A stretch of 64,000 nt of DNA, taken from contig BSBN01001752.1 in the NCBI GenBank assembly GCA_027924645.1, positions 14,499,001 to 14,563,000 on the forward strand. Reading direction: 5' to 3'. The notes under the pieces are model-generated. The model made no database searches. It saw only the letters and a program-made list of their open reading frames with translations, and was not told where the DNA came from. Source of the DNA: Cunninghamia lanceolata. Lineage: Eukaryota; Streptophyta; Pinopsida; Cupressales; Cupressaceae. Each line of letters opens with the position of its first letter. Position 1 is the first letter of the stretch. The position numbers and the translations under genes were made by a program. Shown piece after piece: positions 57,901-64,000 of the stretch.

Positions 57901-58018
57901 GGAGTATGTATCCTCCAAGGATCAGATTACAGATATTTTTACTAAACCTCTTCCCAAGGACTCTTTTGAGTATCTCAGGGAGAAGTTAGGGGTCATGGCC
58001 CCTCCGAAGATGAACTAG
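54853..58018 (+). pseudogene. CopI pol (PR-IN-RT-RH), inactivated
   Basis: Protease: WVIDSGCSHHMTGDKSKF near 54955. Integrase: SWLWHRRMCHVNFDNI with CKEF in place of CKEC, so the zinc motif has lost a Cys, and the core triad HTDLCG, LIDDHSQM and RGGEFTSGEF is present. [32 protein letters not shown] and FVDDIIFGG near 57070. RNase H: YTDADWAGDVDDRKSTSG, STTEAEYIAVAG, CDNSSALNIS, ending at 58016-58018. Defects are TAG at 55783-55785 (RQLSAP expected), TAA at 56248-56250, TAG at 56881-56883 (FQL expected), a one-base frameshift near 57095-57110, and TGA at 57617-57619. Five changes plus the gag/PR shift mean it cannot make pol, but nearly all catalytic residues remain. Confidence 0.92.
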
Positions 58019-58175
58019 GATGCACTAATGTGCATCAGTCCGGTGGATATTGTAGACACCCAAAATTGTCCCAACTTTGTGTATGTCTTGCAACACCTTG
58101 TTAAAACATTATCCTAAACATCATAAGCCATTTTTGTCCTAAATCCCACTCTTAATCCCATTTATCCATTAAGCC

Positions 58176-58456
58176 AATTAATTAAATAAAATTTATTTAT
58201 TTAATTAAAATCCCCATCTTTATCCTACTTAGCCAATTAATTAAATAAATTTTATTTATTTAATTAATTTCACATGCATAATCCCATTTATCTTATCCCC
58301 ATCCCAATTAATTAAATAAATTTTATTTATTTAATTAATTTCCACATCATATCTTATCTCATCCTATTCAACTTCTCAATTAATTAAATAAATTTTATTT
58401 ATTTAATTAATATCCAACTCATATCCCAACTAATTCAAATATTTTATTTGAATTAA
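58176..58456. repeat. Five AT palindromes in the solo LTR
   Basis: Long palindromes of the type TTAATTAAATAAATTTTATT... lie at about 58176-58209, 58235-58270, 58306-58341, 58378-58411 and (shorter, AATTCAAATATTTTATTTGAATT) 58432-58456. Arms are up to ~17 bases, and centres are about 50-70 bases apart, separated by C-rich spacers. Confidence 0.85.
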
Positions 58457-58714
58457 ACACTTATCTTTCATCACATTCCAACACTTGTCTAGTCAATCAT
58501 GTGTTGTGTTACAACTTTTATCTTTCACATGCACAACTAATGGGACCTAATTTTAGTATTTATCTACACAAGCACACCTAAGCCTCATCCTCCTTTGCCA
58601 CATGTCATATGACTACAATTTCTTGATGTGCAAGGAAACCTAACTTAATCCTATCCATCCATTTCACCTAAAGCCCTAATTGATCCTAGCCATCCATTGG
58701 AACCAAGCCTTTCC

Positions 58715-58722
58715 TATAAATC
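58715..58722 (+). promoter_or_regulatory. TATA motif in the solo LTR
   Basis: TATAAATC, about 665 bases into the LTR and downstream of the palindromes, which therefore lie in its U3. Confidence 0.5.
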
Positions 58723-59025
58723 AACCCCCTCACAAGCCATTAGCATGCATTGAGCCTTAAGCACCATTATTCTGTCAAATTTTCTAAAAGGGCATTGATC
58801 CTCAAGTATCCACATGCTGTTGAAATATCATTAGAGCCTTTGCATCCATCATCTATCTCCTTATCAACATTATGCTGCGGAATCGAGTAATCAACACAAC
58901 AAAGCGATCAATCAATCAAGCTCATTTTGCATCTTCAAGGTATTGAATTGTTTGGGTTTAGGTTATGCATTTCAATTGTTTGATCATTTCCATTTATAAA
59001 TCCAAATTTTTTGATATACAGATAT

Positions 59026-59316
59026 CACAGTCATATCTTGTGATCCGGATTGATGATGGGGAGCTGCTACTAAGGGGGAGCAGCTAGTATGATTCTGATG
59101 TGTTTGAATTGCAAGTATGAGCCCTTTGCCATTGATGTCAAAGGGGGAGAGAAGACATGTGAAAAACAAGTGGTTGATGATCAAAGGGTGAGCAGTAAAG
59201 GAAGAGAAGACATGTGAAGAGTTGTTGCTGATAGGGGGAGCTATGACAGAAAAGAGAAGTTCTTGTCTTAATGGTTTTTCACATCATATGTTGCCATCAA
59301 TGACAAAGGGGGAGAT
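59026..59316 (+). other. CopI 3' region with repeated polypurine tracts
   Basis: GGGGGAG tracts at about 59076, 59144, 59237 and finally ACAAAGGGGGAGA at 59303-59315, next to the LTR. TTGCCATTGATGTCAAAGGG (near 59127) and its near-copy TTGCCATCAATGACAAAGGG (59291-59310) frame the region. The sequence before 58046 belongs to the same region, interrupted by the solo LTR. Confidence 0.8.
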
Positions 59317-60612
59317 TGTTGCAAGTATGAGGTTAACCAGTGTTGTCATTGACGTCAACATACTCATATTGCATTGATGAGAAGGATTGGATGAGCTGTG
59401 TGCTGAGGATATTGAGAAAATTAGTCTCAATCAGGAACAGTGAAGAACAGTGATGAGAAGAAGGCAAAAGTACTTAATAGGTTGAGATTCAGAGGATACG
59501 GATTAAAGGGTTTGTAGATATGAGTCTTGAGATGATCTAGTTAAGATTTTAGAGGTCTGCATGAAGATGTGAAGAAGTTGTGATCGATCAAGTAGAACCG
59601 GTTCTGGGAGATTCTCCGGAGTGACAGAGTGGTACAAAAAGGTCCGGTGAGATCCAAAAGTGCATTTTCCTATTCTGCGGATTGGATAGAGTGTTTGGGA
59701 TGTCCTCGTGATGTGTCATCTTGATTTGTTCATGGTTTGGAGGTCTAGAAGCACCTCTTGGAGTATGACAGTGGCGATAGACTGTGTTATTGAAGTTTTA
59801 GATGAGGAAGAGTAGAGATTCCAGTGAGTAGAGGAAGTGCGGATGTACCTGGTCATTCAGGTAAGCCTATGAAGGTTCTTGGATCATGTTGAGGTTGTGT
59901 TGTTGGTCCGCATTGGTGGTAGAGCCCAGAATTGAAGATATTCTTCTGAATGAAGTTCTTGTTTAGACTAGCCGACCAGATGAGTTGTTCATCTTGCGAA
60001 TGTTCTTGTGGTGGCCGACCGGATGTGTTATTCATCTTGAAAATGTTATTATGGTTGATTGCTGACTTAGATGATGTTCCTAAGTCGATGCCTTGTATAA
60101 ATAAAGGTTTGTGAGTTTATTTTGAAGTGTGTTTTGTGGAGCGGATGAGTGTGGTATAGCAAAAGAGCGAAAGGCAGAGCAGAAGTGTTTCGGGCTTAAA
60201 TGGAACTGATCCAGACATGGTAAAGATGTCATTCTCCAGTTCAAGTTTGTGATACTTATGATCTTGTAGACAGTGTGTCTCTTGTAGGCAGTGTGCCTCC
60301 TTGTGAGCAGTGTGCTCAGGTAGTGAGCCCTAATTGGCATGTGCCATTCATTTTTCTTATTCTTCTAACAGAGAATAATCCTTGGGTTAATCACCCCATG
60401 GTTTTTCCCTTAACCAGGTTTTCAATGTCAAAAATCTTGGTGTCTAATGTGTTGATGTTTATCTGCTCCAGTATTAATACTTTATGCTTTCATGAATGGT
60501 TAATTGATATGCTGTTAACTAACAAAGAAGAATCAAGTGTTTGAAGTAAAAGCAAGTTTTTGTACAACTGATTCACCCCCCCCCCTCTCAGTTGTATGCC
60601 GTAGATCTAACA
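59317..60612 (+). repeat. CopI 3' LTR
   Basis: It runs from TGTTGCAAGTATGAGG to GCCGTAGATCTAACA with scattered substitutions relative to 52520-53821. TATAAATA lies at 60096-60103, the hairpin array starts with AGAC-AGTGT-GTCT at 60268-60280, and the terminal stem-loop is at 60563-60596. Confidence 0.95.
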
Positions 60613-60617
60613 AGGAC

Positions 60618-61761
60618 TGTATGGATGCCTTAGGGAGGTGATAGTACCAATTGAGGTCAATTACTTTAAGTGTCTTTGGGAATATTCTTTTAACAACTCC
60701 ATCTCAGGGGAGGAGTTCTCTTAGAACTGTTGTGGTGTATGCCTTAATATGAGAATTAGAATCACCCTCCCATTTGAACTTAGGTAAATCTGAGAGAGGA
60801 CAAGGAAGCAACACATTGCAAATGGTATAGTCTAAGGGATCCTTTAGATATTCAAGATATGTTCCTATTAACTTGTTTTGAGAAGTTGAATCCATTACAG
60901 TGAACATAAGCCATGTAGTCATGAAAGTCTAATATTAAAGATTTGGTTGATATCTAGGTATGACTAGATATGTTTGTTGCATGTGCATTAATGGAAATGT
61001 TGGTGGCATCATGTAGTTGTGCACTGTGTTGATACTACTTAGTTGCATGTTTTGATTTTGAAGAGGAGGCACCAATTCCTCATTTACCGAGTTACGTGAA
61101 TATAAATCTCAGTAGGGGGAGGTTGAGTTGCCCTAGCTTGGTTTAGCAAATGTGTTTCTCTATATTCTAGGCCTTTTTGGTTGACGTTGTTTAGCACCTC
61201 CTACTTCTAACATTCTAATCCATTGGACTAGAGTATGTATGATGTCTGCAGGGGTGGCTCTTTTAGTTCTTTAGTTTTCACTACCTTGTAGCAGATTGTT
61301 TTGTGGTTGGGATTGAATGGCCCCATTTGTTCCAAGAATATTTTCTACCAACACTTAACATGCCTCAGATCTCTTTGTTTGATAGGCCACACAGAGGAAT
61401 TCTTGTGCCTCACATGCCTCTTGCAAATTCTTTTCAATACAACCTACTTCACGTCCATTTAAATGGTTGATTCTCTATAAGTTTGGATGGGATGGCCATT
61501 TAAGTGTATTTTTATCTCATTTGATATGGTTGACTTTGGTTGGGATAGTTTGGTTGAATGATAATGTCTTGCTCCCAAGATGGATTGTTGAATGTCAAAG
61601 ATCTCTATGGCTCTTTATGACCACGCTCATAATCGGAGGTGCATCATAATCAAAGAAGTTTGTTATGGGTGCTAGAGTATTGGTTTGCAAATATCTCTCA
61701 AACATTGAAGTGATAGGTTCACTCGAGGGGATATTCCCCTAAGGTATACCCAAATTTGTCA
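60618..61761 (-). pseudogene. GypJ gag, N-terminal part
   Basis: A possible ATG lies at 61759-61761. One frame reads through several stops: PITSMFERYLQTNTLAPITN, then VGCIEKNLQEACEAQEFLCV, ADIIHTLVQWIRMLEVGGAK and PPTFPLMHMQQTYLVIPRYQ. The capsid start follows (SDLPKFKWEGDSNSHIKAYT near 60750), typical of gypsy gag (LPKF.G.GDP..H...F). It is cut by CopI at 60612 and resumes at 52519. Stops include TAG, TGA and TAA codons. The full gag would be about 600 or more codons. Confidence 0.68.
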
Positions 61762-62129
61762 TATTTAGGGGTGCTATGAAACACCACCAAATAAAATGGA
61801 GTGGAGGCAAAAAAGATATAAAAAAGTGATGAAAAACCAATAGAAAAGAAGGATTAAAACTTAACAAAAAATAAGGATGAAAAAGTAAGATGGGATCAAA
61901 GCACAAAAAGTGCAACCAAAAGGGTTTGCTCTTCAGGTTAGGTTCACCAACACATGTGTTGTTTAGACTGTGACTCAAGCACAACTCAAATGAGTCAGAC
62001 CCCAATGCAACACATGGGACTATAGACCTTGCAAAGGTAACCTCACAATCACTCCTGCTCTCGTGGAGCAAGACTTGCAGATCACATTCAGGTTTATTAC
62101 ATTTGTTTGTTGAGTGTTTATCTTATTGT
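61762..62129 (-). other. GypJ leader, no gene seen
   Basis: Noncoding sequence upstream of the GypJ gag start. I could not find a PBS next to the LTR start at 62130, so that LTR probably belongs to a separate insertion and the GypJ LTR is not identified. Confidence 0.4.
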
Positions 62130-62146
62130 TGTTGATGAACACACGG

Positions 62147-62175
62147 TTATACTAAGTGGGGGGGGATTAGTATAA
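62147..62175 (-). other. Terminal stem-loop of the LTR at 62130
   Basis: TTATACTAA and TTAGTATAA form a perfect 9-bp stem around a G-run loop (C-run on the sense strand), 17 bases from the LTR end. The arm sequence differs at several positions from the CopI and Cop1 arms but stays complementary. Confidence 0.75.
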
Positions 62176-62340
62176 TACAAAATTTTACTTTTCCAAACTC
62201 AATCAATCACATCAACTGCACATATGCAAGATCTAGCAATTAAGAACATAATGAGAACACACGTTTTACATGGAAACCCTTTCGGGAGAAAACCACAAAA
62301 AAATATTGCTTATATATTATAGATTTATCTTCTTCTTCTT

Positions 62341-62574
62341 GTAGGCTCCAACCTACTAGAGGATCCAACCTACTAGAGACTCCAATCTTTACTTGACAAA
62401 ATTATAGGCACCAACCTATTGGAGGCTCCAACCCAAAAAGAGGCTCCAACCTATTGGAGGCTTCAACCCCCACACAAACTGAGCTCCAACACAACAAGAG
62501 GCTTCAACCCCCACACAAACTAAGCTCCAACTCAGTAAGAGGCTCCAACCTCTATTTGATAGGCTCCAACCTAT
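62341..62574 (-). repeat. Mini-hairpin array with CTCCAA loops
   Basis: Perfect units are GTAGG-CTCCAA-CCTAC (62341-62356), AGA-CTCCAA-TCT (62377-62388), ATAGG-CACCAA-CCTAT (62404-62419), AGAGG-CTCCAA-CCTCT (62538-62553) and ATAGG-CTCCAA-CCTAT (62559-62574). Weaker units with 2-3 bp stems lie between. The sense-strand loop is TTGGAG. Confidence 0.85.
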
Positions 62575-63413
62575 TAATCGTTCAATGGTTGATCTCATTC
62601 TCTTTAACTCACAATTTGATTACAACATCTGATTCTATATGATGTAAGTCTTTCCTTTTCAAATCATGTTCACACACATATACTTTCTTCCCTCACAAGT
62701 CTGACCACACACTTCCTTCCCTCACAAATCTAATCCAAACCAAGCATAACTTATTTACCCTTACAAATCTAATCACACTTCCTTCCCTTCAAATCTAATC
62801 ACACAATTCACACAATCGTTTCTTCACAAATCTGATCACACCCTTTACAGAATGCTCTTTTCACAAATTTGATCTAACTTATGCACCAATTCCTTTCACG
62901 AATCTGATTACAATCATGCATAATATTCCTTCAACATATGATCACAAATATGGTTGTCTTCATTCAAATTTTCTGCTCTCTAATGATGTATCATTTGTTC
63001 TTCTTTCACCATATCAACATCCCTTCATCTATTTAATATAAGTCTGATTTGCACTTCATTTTTCTGCCTTTTCTCTTTTCAATCTACTCTTCACATTAGA
63101 TATATTTCATTTAAAATTGCTTGCCTACAATGTCACCTTTCATTCTCTATTTATATTGCTTAAGGGAGGCATCTTTTAGGAAATATTATGCCTAATACAA
63201 AGAGACATGACTCTTCAAACAATCATACCTTTTACAAACCTTAATCGCTGCATTCCCAAAATAATTCGCTACCTCTTTAAACATGATCACAACTTTTCTT
63301 TTAATCGCACCTCTTGCATATTAGAATCTTCGTTCGTCTAGCGCACCACTTGAAATCACATGCCTTCTCATGCAAATTGTATCATATTAAATCATATTTT
63401 TAGAGTCAATTCA

Positions 63414-64000
63414 ATTGTTGTCTTTTCTATAACCAAATCACTGTTACCCATAGACAAATCATAGCCCATAAACAAATTGCAGCTATATCTTTTATGAATT
63501 ACACCATATTTTCCTTTTGTCTTGATCGCCCATTTTATTAATACCTTTTCATTTGTCTTATGACACTTAGGGAGTTAGTTGCTTTTCTTATTAGATAATG
63601 GTCAGCTTTTTAAAGGAGTCGGCCACCTTTTCTATTACATTTAAATTACTTTTTTAGGCACCAAGATAAATAAGCTATCAGCCAACACTAAAATAACATC
63701 TATTTATTATTTTTATTATCTCCATCTTCGATTTGTCTATTTTTTTTATGAAAATGCATTTATATCTATATTAATTAATGATAATTAATACATCTTCACA
63801 AAAAAGGATTGGGTGGTATAAAGGCACACCCCAACAAAGCATGGGCAGAGCCTAGAAATAAACTACAATAAACAAACATCATAAGCTTCCTTCTACATCA
63901 AAGAAGGAAGTGTAAAAAATTTTAGCCACAAAATAGAAAAGTTGCAAAGTAGTTGCAAACAGGGAAGGCCTCTACAGCCTGCACTGCCATAGCCTTCCAT
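63414..64000. other. No feature recognised
   Basis: AT-rich sequence without a convincing ORF, repeat pair or RNA gene. GGTATAAAGGC near 63815 is an isolated TATA-like match. Confidence 0.4.

Larger units (their letters stand above)
58051..59020 (+). mobile_element. Solo LTR (970 bp) in the CopI 3' region
   Basis: TG...CA ends (TGTAGACACCCAAAATTGTC to TTGATATACA) and a perfect duplication GATAT (58046-58050 and 59021-59025). It contains five AT palindromes (58176-58456) and TATAAATC at 58715-58722, so it reads plus. The ends resemble gypsy-type LTRs beginning TGTRGACACC. No internal sequence remains. Confidence 0.85.
52520..60612 (+). mobile_element. CopI, nearly complete Ty1/copia (Sirevirus-like) element
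   Basis: The LTRs are 1302 bp (52520-53821) and 1296 bp (59317-60612), with a perfect duplication AGGAC (52515-52519 and 60613-60617). A PBS follows the 5' LTR and a polypurine tract precedes the 3' LTR. The interior encodes gag, PR, IN, RT and RH in copia order. RT features (FEMSMLGEMNFF; RPDIMQAVGLVARF) and repeated GGGGGAG tracts resemble Sireviruses. It is inserted in GypJ gag and carries a solo LTR in its 3' region. It is the youngest-looking large element here by LTR similarity, but its genes are broken. Confidence 0.95.
62130..63413 (-). mobile_element. Copia-type LTR, probably solo
   Basis: It starts TGTTGATGAACACACGG and has the copia landmarks in minus orientation: terminal stem-loop (62147-62175), the box GGTTTTCTCCCGAAAGGGTT near 62275-62296, the hairpin array (62341-62574) and a TATAAAT-like motif near 63145. 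ATTGT before the start (62125-62129) recurs after TTCA at 63414-63418, which would give a 1284-bp solo LTR with a 5-bp duplication. The left border is good; the right border rests on that 5-mer only. Confidence 0.5.

Noticed and set aside
63414..63418. ATTGT as right target duplication of the LTR at 62130
   Set aside because: Kept only as a tentative border: the LTR would end in TTCA rather than the AACA of the other families, and a 5-base match in AT-rich DNA is weak evidence.
1..64000. Host protein-coding genes, tRNA or rRNA genes, CRISPR arrays, bacterial operons
   Set aside because: None seen: ORFs that look real all belong to retroelements or unrecognised element-like ORFs, and the sequence is clearly eukaryotic and repeat-derived.

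Overview
The window looks like intergenic DNA from a large plant nuclear genome, most likely a gymnosperm (conifer). This is inferred from AT-rich sequence packed with nested Ty1/copia and Ty3/gypsy LTR retrotransposons, CAG-to-TAG decay of their reading frames, and no sign of a host gene, rRNA or tRNA. Everything I can support is a mobile element or a remnant. The short names used here (Cop1, Cop2, CopA, CopI, GypB, GypG, GypJ, LtrD, LtrE, orfC, orfF) are my own labels.

Layout, left to right. 1-640 is an LTR end that interrupts the left LTR of Cop1 (641-10195, minus). Cop1 has two 2.3-2.4 kb LTRs, a decayed coiled-coil/zinc-knuckle gag and an inserted TIR element (4611-5599). Cop1 and Cop2 (10473-16989, minus, target-site duplication GAGGT/GAGGC) both sit inside CopA (plus). 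CopA shows only a protease piece (10196-10472), RT-RNase H (16990-18769) and its 3' LTR (19126-20735). CopA in turn interrupts the gag of GypB (minus, 20736-22086, leader to 32237, PBS at 32238-32254). GypG (22096-31319, minus, gag-only, LTRs about 3.36 kb) entered GypB just upstream of its gag start.

33056-45060 holds orfC, an unrecognised minus-strand coding remnant. It is split by LtrD (35176-44242, minus), and LtrD's own small ORF is split by LtrE (37784-41600, plus, perfect AAAAT duplication). Removing each insertion restores the reading frame. 46338-50806 is orfF, another unrecognised ORF (plus), split in frame by a solo LTR (46529-48584, duplication CCTAT). 51125-51412 is a LINE ORF1-like fragment (minus). 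51500-61761 is the gag of GypJ (minus), split by CopI (52520-60612, plus, duplication AGGAC). CopI is the most complete element, with gag, PR, IN, RT and RH and only a few stops and frameshifts. Its 3' region carries a solo LTR (58051-59020, duplication GATAT) with five AT palindromes. A further copia-type LTR starts at 62130.

Most interesting signal. The LTRs of five copia families in this window share one architecture downstream of the TATA box: a tandem array of tiny hairpins, then a TTTTTCC...GGTTTTCC box, then a C-run stem-loop 15-17 nt before the LTR end. Stem sequences differ between units and families but stay complementary, which suggests selection on RNA or DNA structure. Other notable points are a copia element (Cop2) whose RT-RNase H position is occupied in frame by a second gag, three LTR elements that appear to carry only gag or unrecognised ORFs, an array of PBS-like motifs in GypG, and a strong TAG bias among inactivating stops.
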